A DNA stretch of 64,000 bases from Thalassotalea euphylliae. Its GTDB lineage: Bacteria > Pseudomonadota > Gammaproteobacteria > Enterobacterales > Alteromonadaceae. Below, piece after piece: positions 25,337 through 33,198 of this stretch (positions are counted from its first letter, which is position 1; each line of letters starts with the position of its first letter). The notes under the pieces are model-generated. The model did not search any database and was not told where the DNA came from. It worked only from the letters and a program-made list of their open reading frames with translations. The stretch lies in the NCBI RefSeq assembly GCF_003390335.1, contig NZ_QUOU01000001.1, positions 1,240,001 to 1,304,000 on the forward strand, written 5' to 3'. The position numbers and the translations under genes were made by a program.

Positions 25337-26319
25337 TGACGCAGTACTTGTCTTCAATGCAATTAGCTTCATTAAAAGCAACTAAAGGAATGGCACTTAT
25401 CCAAATACTCATTTTGGTGGGGGTCTTATCTACAATTGCGCTTTATATTTCACAATCTACTCGTCAACAAGTCACTATAGCTCAATGGTCTATAGACAGG
25501 GCGCAGGCTTATGTGAATGCGCATAGTGCTAAAAACGCTGTATTGTTCGAGCTTCTCACTAATGAGTGGCAAACCAACAAAATTAATAGCGAACTGATCT
25601 TTGATACGAGTACAGAAGAAAGTAGTAACGTTACAGCTGTAGAAAATAGTACAAATGACGGTCGGGAAAACCGTGAAGTGCTGCCTTGGAATTTATATAG
25701 TGAGCCATTTAAGCTTACCGATAGTGTCGAAGTTAGACTTCAAGACCAAGCGGGTCTGCTCAGCCTTCATTTTCCACTCGCTGATTTGACAAAGAAGCGC
25801 TTTATGCTTACCGGTGCAAGCGAGGAAATTGCTGAGGCTATTGGGGCTAGCTTGTTAGATTGGCAAGATAGTGATAGTATCGCGCGCAGCACTGGCGACG
25901 AGTCAGCTCAATACATTAGAAATGCCTTAGTGCAAGATACTCGTGAAATTTTGTTACTAAAGAATATGAGTATTGAACGTTTTGAGCAGGTAGAATCAGA
26001 CTTTACATTGTTTGGTGCTAGCTATATTAATTTGATGACCAGCCCTGAAACTGTTCTTACCGCACTCAGTAACCAATTGATTGCGGAAGAAATTGTCAAG
26101 CTGCGGTTGTCGCCACCTTCGAGAACATCAGCTGTGCGCAATATGATGGGGCTCTCTTCGGATATAGACGTGTACTTTACCCCGAATAAAGTTGTCAAGA
26201 TATCGATTAGCTCAACAATGAACGACGTTGAACTAAATCAGACGCTAATGGTGAAATTTAGCCCATATAGTACTGGTAATGTGAAACCGTTTACTATCAA
26301 ACAGAGAAGTGGTAGCTAG
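25336..26319 (+). CDS. gspK: Type II secretion minor pseudopilin GspK-like
   Basis: GspK caps the pseudopilus tip. The 327-residue protein has the KGMALIQILILVGVLSTIAL leader site, with no glutamate at +5 of the mature protein, which is characteristic of GspK. It has the large domain expected: the VRLQDQAGLLSL segment and ASLLDWQDSDS acidic region, corresponding to the GspK motifs DExGKxNLN and DWxDxDd, can be seen near 135 and 175. Start overlaps the gspJ stop (TAATG). A 71-bp gap separates it from gspL. Confidence 0.85.
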   Translation: MTQYLSSMQLASLKATKGMALIQILILVGVLSTIALYISQSTRQQVTIAQWSIDRAQAYVNAHSAKNAVLFELLTNEWQTNKINSELIFDTSTEESSNVTAVENSTNDGRENREVLPWNLYSEPFKLTDSVEVRLQDQAGLLSLHFPLADLTKKRFMLTGASEEIAEAIGASLLDWQDSDSIARSTGDESAQYIRNALVQDTREILLLKNMSIERFEQVESDFTLFGASYINLMTSPETVLTALSNQLIAEEIVKLRLSPPSRTSAVRNMMGLSSDIDVYFTPNKVVKISISSTMNDVELNQTLMVKFSPYSTGNVKPFTIKQRSGS

Positions 26320-26390
26320 TAAAGTTCTACCGTGTAGGTATAAATTTTTAAGGTTGGTTTATTTAGGCGAGGAGTCGCTAGTTAAATTCT

Positions 26391-27665
26391 ATGAAAGAGT
26401 TATCATTAAATATTTTTTCTCAGCCTAAATTGCGTGCCCGTATTGTGAATATGCTGTGCCGCTATACTGGCTACTATGCGAATAATGCCCTTTATAAATT
26501 TAACTTTAGTGATTCCAATATTACGCTGCAAGAAGTTAATGGCAGTAGTTTTCAACCAGCAGTTTTAATTGTTGCTAGAGAATATTATCAAGAAAAACAG
26601 CTAAGTTACCCTATAGATAACAAAAAGGAGCTTACTAAGCTATTAGCGTTGGAATTTGAAGGGCAAACGGCAAGTAGCTACCAAATTACAGCGATAGGTG
26701 AAAGCACAAGTAAAGTAAGCACTTGGAAGTTTAATCAATTAACGCAGCTTTCACACATAACACCTAGGTTTGTGTTACCTGAATCTTTGCTACTTTCATT
26801 GAATATTCATCCACACCAAGTGTTAGCGCAAGACTGTCTAGCTGATAACGATGTTAAGAGTAAAAAACTCTTCGTTAGCCAACATAATGGCAGCTCAATT
26901 TCTTCTTATCTTACACCGCTAATTAACTCGCCAGAACGTTTTTGCAACAGTATTGGTAAAGCGCTAGCGAGCTACGAGACTAATGAGCTTACTCGAGACA
27001 TAGTAGTCAAGCATGGAACAAAAGAACTGGCAGCGAACCTTGTCAGCGGTTTAATAAGGCTCCCTTTTAGTAACTTATCCGCTTTTGCTCAAAAACAGCA
27101 ATCTCAGCAGGGTATAGGTGAACTAATAAAAAGTTTATTGTTACCGGGTATTGGTGTTTTTGCCGTTTATTTGGCGTTAACTTCTGCCTGGTTATATTGG
27201 CAAAATACAGCGCTGACCGAACAAATAGCCAACCAGCAAGGTGATGTCGCTAATGCTTTGAATGTGCAATCAAAATACACCGAGCGTTTAGCTGAGGCTC
27301 AAGAACTAACTTCATTAATTGCGGCACAAGACCAAAAAGCCATGATTTGGCCTGTCCTTGCAACAGTGATAGAAGACTTTGATATTCGTACAATCAGGTT
27401 TATCAAAGGCCGTTATGTGTTTCTAGGCCGTACTCACAGAGAGAAAAAAAATAGCAACACTGATCAAAAAGAAAAAGAAAATGTAACCCTAAAGTCGACA
27501 GACTTACTGGAAAGGCTTATTAGTCACCCAGAAGTTGTTGACGCACAATTTGACTCGGCAGTAAGGCGTTCAAAACGTTACGAGAGCTTTGTGGTTAGCT
27601 TTACTTTAAAGCCCAAAGAGCAGTCAGTTGCTGAAATAACACCAATTGATAAGGCGAAAGCGTAA
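26391..27665 (+). CDS. gspL: Type II secretion assembly-platform protein GspL-like
   Basis: Probable GspL, which links the ATPase GspE to the membrane platform. The 424-residue protein has a cytoplasmic actin-like N-terminal region (about 1-245), one membrane segment (LLLPGIGVFAVYLALTSAWLYW, about 249-270) and a periplasmic coiled coil plus a small ferredoxin-like domain. Sequence conservation is weak, as usual for this family. Identification relies on architecture and position between gspK and a GspM-like gene (1-bp overlap). PilM-PilN fusion (MshI-type) would be the alternative reading. Confidence 0.7.
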   Translation: MKELSLNIFSQPKLRARIVNMLCRYTGYYANNALYKFNFSDSNITLQEVNGSSFQPAVLIVAREYYQEKQLSYPIDNKKELTKLLALEFEGQTASSYQITAIGESTSKVSTWKFNQLTQLSHITPRFVLPESLLLSLNIHPHQVLAQDCLADNDVKSKKLFVSQHNGSSISSYLTPLINSPERFCNSIGKALASYETNELTRDIVVKHGTKELAANLVSGLIRLPFSNLSAFAQKQQSQQGIGELIKSLLLPGIGVFAVYLALTSAWLYWQNTALTEQIANQQGDVANALNVQSKYTERLAEAQELTSLIAAQDQKAMIWPVLATVIEDFDIRTIRFIKGRYVFLGRTHREKKNSNTDQKEKENVTLKSTDLLERLISHPEVVDAQFDSAVRRSKRYESFVVSFTLKPKEQSVAEITPIDKAKA

Positions 27666-28258
27666 TGAGTGATATAAAACAGCAATTAGCCCAGCACAAA
27701 TATGCTTTACTACTGATTGCCTTACTTGTTGTCGCTAAGTTTATTGTGGTGCCAACTTTAGCGTGGCAAGATGCAACGATCGAAAATAATCGTTTATTGG
27801 CTAAACGAGTACAAAAGTCTGAATTTGCTGTAAATAACCAACAATTAGCAACAGAATCAGCTGATAAATTGGTAAATCAAATTACCCTTATGCAAGGTTT
27901 GTTGTTTAAGCACCAATCAAAAAGTCGTTTCCAGTTAGCAGAACAAAAGAAAATTGAAACGCTATTTAGCGAGCACGATATAAAAATCACGCGCTTAGCG
28001 TGGCAAAAAATGATACCAACGCCCGAATGGGGGGTTACTCACTTTGAGTTAAGGGTTGATATTGAGGGCGAATTATATGACCTTCATCGCCTACATGTTG
28101 CATTGGAAAGCCAAACTCAATGGTACGGTGTTGAAAATTTTAACTTTAAACTAGAAAAATTAAGAAAAAGAGAACAAGGAATAGACCTGGGTAAAGTAAC
28201 AGGAAGAATGAACATAAAATTATTTATGCAAGATCCCAATAACGGGAATAAAGTGTAA
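27665..28258 (+). CDS. gspM: Type II secretion assembly-platform protein GspM-like
   Basis: 197 residues with one N-terminal membrane helix (YALLLIALLVVAKFIVVPTLAW), a short coiled coil (about 35-80) and a C-terminal ferredoxin-like domain (THFELRVDIEGELYDLHRLHVAL). This is the GspM/PilO plan: a bitopic partner of GspL. It overlaps both neighbours by one base (TAATG on each side), indicating a tightly coupled translation unit. Little residue-level conservation is visible, so the call rests on architecture and context. Confidence 0.65.
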   Translation: MSDIKQQLAQHKYALLLIALLVVAKFIVVPTLAWQDATIENNRLLAKRVQKSEFAVNNQQLATESADKLVNQITLMQGLLFKHQSKSRFQLAEQKKIETLFSEHDIKITRLAWQKMIPTPEWGVTHFELRVDIEGELYDLHRLHVALESQTQWYGVENFNFKLEKLRKREQGIDLGKVTGRMNIKLFMQDPNNGNKV

Positions 28259-28800
28259 TGAAAGTAATAACTTTGGCTTCCGTTGCTATCGGTTTAATCT
28301 ACGCTGCGAGCGACTATTCTGAACGATTTTCAGCACAAGAAAACCTAAATGCTGGAAGTCAGCAACAACAAGCGAACCTAGCCGCTACTCAATTACCACA
28401 GCTCACTAATACTCAGGTGTTGGCGATTGAACAGGCCTACGTTAAGTTTAAACCAGAAGATACGCCAAAAGAAGTTGTTCAACAAAATCAGTATGCACTA
28501 ACAGAGCAAGAACAACTTGCTCAAAATGGGGAGCTGCTTGAGTTTTATCAAGGTGACTGGCGCTACCAGTTACTTGCTGTCATTGCGCCAGACGGTAGCG
28601 AACAAGCCCTCAAAAATACTACCGCTATTTTACGGGCGACTAATGTAAAAAGTACTAGTGTGGACACTAAAATTGAAAGTGTCGTCGATGGTGGGCTATT
28701 GGGGCACTATAGTGTTGCAATTTCGAATACTAAACAGGTTAAGTTGGCTTATAAACAGCAAGAAATAACCTTGCTGATGTATAAAGCAAAGAGTGTATAA
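28258..28800 (+). CDS. Small GspC/PilP-like periplasmic protein of the secretion operon
   Basis: 180 residues. An N-terminal hydrophobic stretch (VITLASVAIGLIYAASDYSE) could be a signal peptide or anchor. A Gln-rich linker follows, then a ~75-residue beta-rich domain (WRYQLLAVIAPDGSEQALKN ... LLGHYSVAISNTKQVKLAYK). That domain has the rhythm of the GspC homology region or PilP, where a variable strand is followed by a final phrase about an on-protein value and V-x-L. There is no PDZ or coiled-coil domain, unlike canonical GspC. Position immediately before the secretin supports a role in contacting its N0 domain. This is inference; the gene might be specific to this system. Confidence 0.5.
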   Translation: MKVITLASVAIGLIYAASDYSERFSAQENLNAGSQQQQANLAATQLPQLTNTQVLAIEQAYVKFKPEDTPKEVVQQNQYALTEQEQLAQNGELLEFYQGDWRYQLLAVIAPDGSEQALKNTTAILRATNVKSTSVDTKIESVVDGGLLGHYSVAISNTKQVKLAYKQQEITLLMYKAKSV

Positions 28801-28870
28801 GTAAGAGCGTGAGAGCGTTAGCACAAAGACAATACATAGAAGTTATAAAGATTTAAGTTAAAAGCGATTG

Positions 28871-30967
28871 ATGTTAAAAATGATTAATTTAGTGGTAAAT
28901 CCAGTATCCAGCTCGATATTAGTCAAGGAAAAAGCTGAGCCATTAGCCAAAGCCAAACCTTTACTTGCTGCGTTATCTCTTACTTTGCTTGCGGGTTGCT
29001 CTGTTACGCAAGATAAACAGCTTGTTTATTCGCCTTCTTATTTGTTAAAAGAAAATGTCGCCCAGCAGCAAGCTGCAGAAGGAGAACAGGCGCAGCAAGA
29101 AAAAGTGACAGATTCTGAACGTAATCAAGAACTAAAGCCTTTTATTTTCAAGCAAAAAATCGAAAACAAAGGGGATCAGAGCGAACAAGCGTTTAGTGAT
29201 ACTAAAAAAGTATCATTAGCGGCAGATGAGTTACCGCTTAATGAATTTTTGCATTATGTAATGGGAGAGGTGCTACAAGTTAGCTATATCCTGGGCGATA
29301 GTGTCAAAGCGGATAGTGATACGTTAACCCTTAATTTAATTGAAAGTGTTAGTCACCGTAAGCTATTTAGCTTAGTTGAAGAACTACTAGCTGAGCGCGA
29401 GTATGCGATACGGTTTAACGATGGCATTTACTATATCAACCAAGAAGAACAAGTTGCAGGTTTAGGTAAAATAATATTTGGTTATGGCAACAAAGTTGAA
29501 GACGTGCCTAACACCAATCAAGATATTTGGCAGTTAGTGCCATTTACTTACGATTTTAACGGGAGTCTTGCCGTCCCGATCATGCAAATTGCTAAAGTCA
29601 TTGTTAGGCCAGATGCCAAGCAAAATATGTTAGTTATTCAGGGTAAGCGCTCTGAAGTGTTAAAAGCTGTCGAGTTTATTCATTTATTTGACAAACCCAA
29701 TGCCGGTAGAAAGCACCTTTCGATGTACGCCATTGAGTTCTCCGATACTGAGCGCATTACCAGTAAGCTAACAGAGCTGTTGAAACAAGAAGGAATAACA
29801 CTTGGTAATGCCGATTCACTGAAATCAGCTATGTCTGTTGTTAAGTTACCAAACATAAATTCAATAACATTGTTCTCTAACAACAAAGAGCTAATCAATA
29901 GAGCACTATATTGGTTAAACAAAATTGATGTACCCGAACTTGGTGATGATATTCAGTTCTTCGTCTATGCGCCTAAATTTTCGCGAGCTGCTGATCTTGG
30001 AGATAGCCTAGGAAGCCTCATTGATGGCGCGGCAGCGGTTAGTAAGTCAACTTCTGCAAGAGCACAGAATGCAGCTACTAGCCAAAATCAGGCGGAGGTG
30101 CAGGGCGCAGAAATGGTTATAGATGAACGGTCTAATACACTGATTTTTCAAACCACTGGTGAGCGCTACCGTAAATTATTGCCCCTGATCAAACGTTTAG
30201 ATGTTATGCCTAAGCAAATATTGCTAGAAGTAGTAATAGCTGAAGTGCAGTTAACCGATGAATTTAGACAGGGTGTCTCTTTCTCACTAACCAATAGAGG
30301 GTTAGCGAATACAAGAGGCGGCTTTAATATCAATTCTGGCAGTGACGGTTTTAGTTATACGTTAACAGGGGTAGATGGCGAGTTTAACTTAACATTATTC
30401 GAGTCGAGTTCTCATGTGGATATTTTATCTCGTCCAAGCCTGTTAGTGCGCGATGGCGTCAGTGCTAACTTTAGTGTAGGTAACGATATTCCTACCGTTG
30501 GCGAAATTGTTACCGATCCGGTAAACGGCAACCGAACTTCTGTAGTGTATCGAAAAACTGGTGTTGAATTGACCGTAACACCAACTATTAATGCCCAAGG
30601 CGTGGTAATAATGGAAGTGGAACAAAGCAATAGTAACTCTTCTACTAGTAATGCCGCCGTTGCCGGGTCTCCTTCTATTTTTGAACGTAAGATCAGTACT
30701 GAGGTTGTATCAGAAAGCGGTCAAACCGTTGTTCTGGGGGGGCTCATTAGCGAAAGCAAGGATCTAGGTGATACCAGTGTACCGTTTTTCTCTGATATTC
30801 CTTTGATTGGTAAGCTATTTGATACAAAAAACGACAGCACGGTTAAAACTGAGTTAGTGATTATGGTGACGCCACGCGTTATCGAGTCCAATAATGAATG
30901 GCAAAGTATTCATCAACAGTTTAAACAAGAATTAAAACTACTGGATCTAGAGGGCATCGCAAATTGA
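28871..30967 (+). CDS. gspD: Type II secretion secretin GspD with lipobox
   Basis: Outer-membrane channel of the type II system, 698 residues. The N-terminal signal region ends in the lipobox SLTLLAGC, so the secretin is probably lipidated. N0/N1-N3 domains follow (about 115-420) with NMLVIQGKRSEVLKAVEFIH-type and NTLIFQTTGERYRKLLPLIK phrases. The secretin barrel domain contains VDILSRPSLLVRDGVSANFS, VGNDIP, YRKTGVELTVTPTINAQG and the ending VVLGGLISESKDLGDTSVPF followed by GKLFDTKNDSTVKTELVIMV. The start is ATG at 28871; a TTG three bases upstream is also open. It is the last gene of the operon, although in most species gspD is near the beginning. Confidence 0.93.
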   Translation: MLKMINLVVNPVSSSILVKEKAEPLAKAKPLLAALSLTLLAGCSVTQDKQLVYSPSYLLKENVAQQQAAEGEQAQQEKVTDSERNQELKPFIFKQKIENKGDQSEQAFSDTKKVSLAADELPLNEFLHYVMGEVLQVSYILGDSVKADSDTLTLNLIESVSHRKLFSLVEELLAEREYAIRFNDGIYYINQEEQVAGLGKIIFGYGNKVEDVPNTNQDIWQLVPFTYDFNGSLAVPIMQIAKVIVRPDAKQNMLVIQGKRSEVLKAVEFIHLFDKPNAGRKHLSMYAIEFSDTERITSKLTELLKQEGITLGNADSLKSAMSVVKLPNINSITLFSNNKELINRALYWLNKIDVPELGDDIQFFVYAPKFSRAADLGDSLGSLIDGAAAVSKSTSARAQNAATSQNQAEVQGAEMVIDERSNTLIFQTTGERYRKLLPLIKRLDVMPKQILLEVVIAEVQLTDEFRQGVSFSLTNRGLANTRGGFNINSGSDGFSYTLTGVDGEFNLTLFESSSHVDILSRPSLLVRDGVSANFSVGNDIPTVGEIVTDPVNGNRTSVVYRKTGVELTVTPTINAQGVVIMEVEQSNSNSSTSNAAVAGSPSIFERKISTEVVSESGQTVVLGGLISESKDLGDTSVPFFSDIPLIGKLFDTKNDSTVKTELVIMVTPRVIESNNEWQSIHQQFKQELKLLDLEGIAN

Positions 30968-31196
30968 TAAAAGTGGTGTGTAGCTCAGATAATAAACAGT
31001 TTTAATTGTTCACTTTAGCGGCAAACAATGCCATTGGCTTGAGCTCTAATTGAATTTATTCGTTTTAACTTGATTTAACTGATGTTTTTATCTGTTTTTA
31101 CGGGTAATGACGCTTGATTTAACCGTTTTTTTCGTATCTACTAGAAGCAACTTGTTAGTTAGGATAAGTCTTAACTTTTAATCTGAGGTTTACTAG

Positions 31197-31226
31197 TTGA
31201 CAAGTGCCAAAACGATTCATTAAAAT
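31197..31226 (+). promoter_or_regulatory. Strong sigma-70 promoter of the first S-layer-like gene
   Basis: A perfect -35 box TTGACA (31197-31202) is followed after 18 bp by TAAAAT (31221-31226). Transcription would begin near 31233, just before the structured leader, giving an untranslated region of about 130 nt. The second gene copy has no comparably good boxes at the equivalent place. Confidence 0.7.
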
Positions 31227-31248
31227 CGCTTTAGCTTTATCTTGGTTG

Positions 31249-31332
31249 GTCTGGGTTGTTACCTTGGTACCAAGGGTGGCAAACTACTTTGCCTACCCGG
31301 ATAAAGAGAAATTATTGAGGAGTTAGCTCCTC
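31249..31332 (+). ncRNA. Structured 5' leader RNA, copy 1 (three-way junction plus hairpin)
   Basis: The closing helix pairs 31249-31256 with 31295-31302. Inside it are hairpin CCTTG-GTAC-CAAGG (31262-31275) and hairpin GGCAAA-CTAC-TTTGCC (31278-31293). A fourth hairpin GAGGAG-TTAG-CTCCTC follows at 31317-31332, about 30 nt before the start codon. The same structure with compatible substitutions occurs before the second gene (33087-33170). It is probably a cis-acting stability or control element. I do not recognise it as a known riboswitch class. Confidence 0.6.
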
Positions 31333-31361
31333 GTTTCATGAAACATAAAGGAAATTTTATA

Positions 31362-32951
31362 ATGTTTAAAAAATCTTTAATTGCTTTAGCATTAGCTGGT
31401 GCTGCAATGTCAGCAAATGCTGCTAACACAATTGATACCACTAACGACAAAAATGCTGCACACAAGATTTCAGCAGAAAGCTTAACAGCAGCAAGAACAA
31501 CAACTGTACCAAGTGTAGACGTTGTTTTAGATGACGCGTTTGACTCATTACTTGTTAACGGCGCTAAGCTAGTTATCACAGTAAACGGTGCGGTATTCAA
31601 CTCTAGCGCTGACAGCTCATCATTAAATATCTCTGGTGAGTTCACTACTACTAGTGGTGCTGACGCTAACACTGGTACAACTCTTACTTACGTATTAGCA
31701 TCGAAAAGCGGTACAGTTGCTGATGGTGACAAAATCTCTATTCCTGCGTTACCAGTAATCCTTAACGAAAGCTCTACTAAAGTTTCATACACGGTTTCTT
31801 TCTTAACATCTGGTGATGCTGCAACACCTGGTACAACTACTGCTTCAACAGAAGTAGCTACTGTTGTTCAAGAGTGGTCTTTAGCATTCGACAAGTTAGA
31901 CGCGAAAATCAACGTTGAAGACGATCGTGAAACATTCGTAGGTACAGGTGACGCACAAACGTCTGACGTTTTAACACTAAAATTTGGTGACGTAAACACT
32001 ACTGGCGGTGCTGCATTATCTTCTGTTGAAGTTGTAATTAAAGGTGACTTTACTGACATCGTTAGCGTAAAAGATGGTTTCAACAACGATTACGTGATTA
32101 ACAACGCAAAAACTACTGCAACATTCACTTACTTAGAGTCAGCAGCTCCACTAACAGCAGCAGACTTAAATACAATCGACACTGACGTAACATTAACTGT
32201 TAAATCTGGTGACGACGCTGTAGAACTTAAAGAGCAAGAGTTCAAAGTAGATGCAACTATCAAGTACAACACTAACCAGTCAATTGAGCTAGCATCTGAT
32301 GCAGCAGCTGGTGCATGGACACTTAACAGCACGTCTACAACGCTTAACTACGCACCATTTGGTCCAAACACACAGTTAATCGTTAACGCAACTTCTAAGT
32401 TCGACGCTGCAGCATCTGTAGATGTAACTTACATCAAAGACGATGGTAAGCCAGAAACATTAACTGACATCGGCATGGTTGCACCAAATGCAGTAACTAA
32501 GTTAGGTGACATTATCTCTGACGCGATTATTGCTGACACTGGTTCTGACCGCGGTAAGACGACAATCACTGTTTCTGTTAATGCGCCTGAAGGTGATGTA
32601 TCTTTCTTCACTGGCTTTAAAGACTTAACAGACGGTAGCCGTATGGAGCTTCAACAAATTGATACTGTTGCAAACGCTACACTATCTGCTGCTCAAGCTG
32701 CTCGTGATGACCTAGCTAACCAAACTGACGGTTTAGGTGAACTTAAAACTGCAATCACTAACAACACTGATCGTGTTGCTACGCTACAAGCAGCAGCTGA
32801 TGAAGCTGTTGGTTCAACTGCTTCAACTGCTTCAATTGCATCAGCAACTGCAGTTTGTAAGCTAATCAATTCATCATTCACTTACCAAGACAATGGTAGT
32901 GCAATGGCGAATGGTGCTACAGTTGTTCCTGCACAAGATAACTGTGAATAA
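31362..32951 (+). CDS. Abundant secreted surface protein, S-layer-like (possible Slr4 family), copy 1
   Basis: 529 residues with a classical Sec signal peptide (MFKKSLIALALAGAAMSANA). The mature protein is acidic, Thr/Ser/Ala/Asp-rich and beta-strand-rich, has almost no aromatic or basic patches, and has only two cysteines, both in the last ~40 residues (AVCKLI and DNCE). An Ala/Gln-rich helical stretch (about 425-495) precedes that cap. Codon choice is strongly restricted, as in highly expressed genes. The start at 31362 follows AAAGGAAAT; an in-frame ATG at 31338 would put eight extra residues before the signal peptide. These traits, the near-consensus promoter and the adjacent type II secretion operon fit an S-layer protein. 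Slr4 of Pseudoalteromonas tunicata is the family I would test first. Confidence 0.6.
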   Translation: MFKKSLIALALAGAAMSANAANTIDTTNDKNAAHKISAESLTAARTTTVPSVDVVLDDAFDSLLVNGAKLVITVNGAVFNSSADSSSLNISGEFTTTSGADANTGTTLTYVLASKSGTVADGDKISIPALPVILNESSTKVSYTVSFLTSGDAATPGTTTASTEVATVVQEWSLAFDKLDAKINVEDDRETFVGTGDAQTSDVLTLKFGDVNTTGGAALSSVEVVIKGDFTDIVSVKDGFNNDYVINNAKTTATFTYLESAAPLTAADLNTIDTDVTLTVKSGDDAVELKEQEFKVDATIKYNTNQSIELASDAAAGAWTLNSTSTTLNYAPFGPNTQLIVNATSKFDAAASVDVTYIKDDGKPETLTDIGMVAPNAVTKLGDIISDAIIADTGSDRGKTTITVSVNAPEGDVSFFTGFKDLTDGSRMELQQIDTVANATLSAAQAARDDLANQTDGLGELKTAITNNTDRVATLQAAADEAVGSTASTASIASATAVCKLINSSFTYQDNGSAMANGATVVPAQDNCE

Positions 32952-32974
32952 TATCTAGTTTTAGATATAGTGTT

Positions 32975-33002
32975 AAAAAGCGAGCTTAGGCTCGCTTTTT
33001 TA
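32975..33002 (+). terminator. Rho-independent terminator of S-layer-like gene 1
   Basis: A-run, GCGAGC-TTAG-GCTCGC stem-loop and a run of six to seven T residues, 24 bp after the stop codon. The A/T flanks make it potentially functional on both strands. It separates the two paralogues into independent transcription units. Confidence 0.9.
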
Positions 33003-33086
33003 ATGTCTTTATACGGATAAACCAAGAAAATACTAGCCTTTAAATGGATAAAGGTGACCAATAATCAAAGCGATACGCGTTACTTG

Positions 33087-33170
33087 ATTTAGGTTATTAC
33101 CTTGGTACCAAGGATGGCAAACTGCTTTGCCTACCCAGATAAAAAGTCTCTATTGAGGAGCTAACTCCTC
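33087..33170 (+). ncRNA. Structured 5' leader RNA, copy 2
   Basis: Equivalent of the leader at 31249-31332 with identical spacing. The closing helix 33087-33094/33133-33140 has seven of eight pairs despite several base changes. Hairpin CCTTGGTACCAAGG lies at 33100-33113, GGCAAA-CTGC-TTTGCC at 33116-33131 and GAGGAG-CTAA-CTCCTC at 33155-33170. Base changes relative to copy 1 fall in loops or keep pairing (C-G to U-G, U-G to U-A), apart from one A-C mismatch. Confidence 0.6.
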
Positions 33171-33198
33171 GTTTCATGAAGTACAAAGGAAACTTAAA

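Larger units (their letters stand above)
30968..31361 (+). other. 394-bp regulatory gap with promoter and leader of the first S-layer-like gene
   Basis: No coding sequence is seen. The first ~230 bp are AT-rich without an obvious terminator for the secretion operon. The rest holds a near-consensus promoter (31197-31226) and a structured leader (31249-31332) described separately. Confidence 0.7.

Noticed and set aside
20301..30967. Type IV pilus or MSHA pilus operon
   Set aside because: GspG has the DPWGNPY signature, GspK lacks Glu5, and there are no PilT, PilQ or MshA/MshL-type genes. Type II secretion fits better.
31249..31332. Cyclic-di-GMP (GEMM) or guanidine-II riboswitch before the S-layer-like gene
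   Set aside because: Stem lengths and loops (GTAC, CTRC) do not match the consensus GNRA tetraloop-receptor or ACGR loops.
32952..33198. Recombined remnant or third gene copy between the paralogues
   Set aside because: Only a terminator and the second leader are present; no coding similarity was found.
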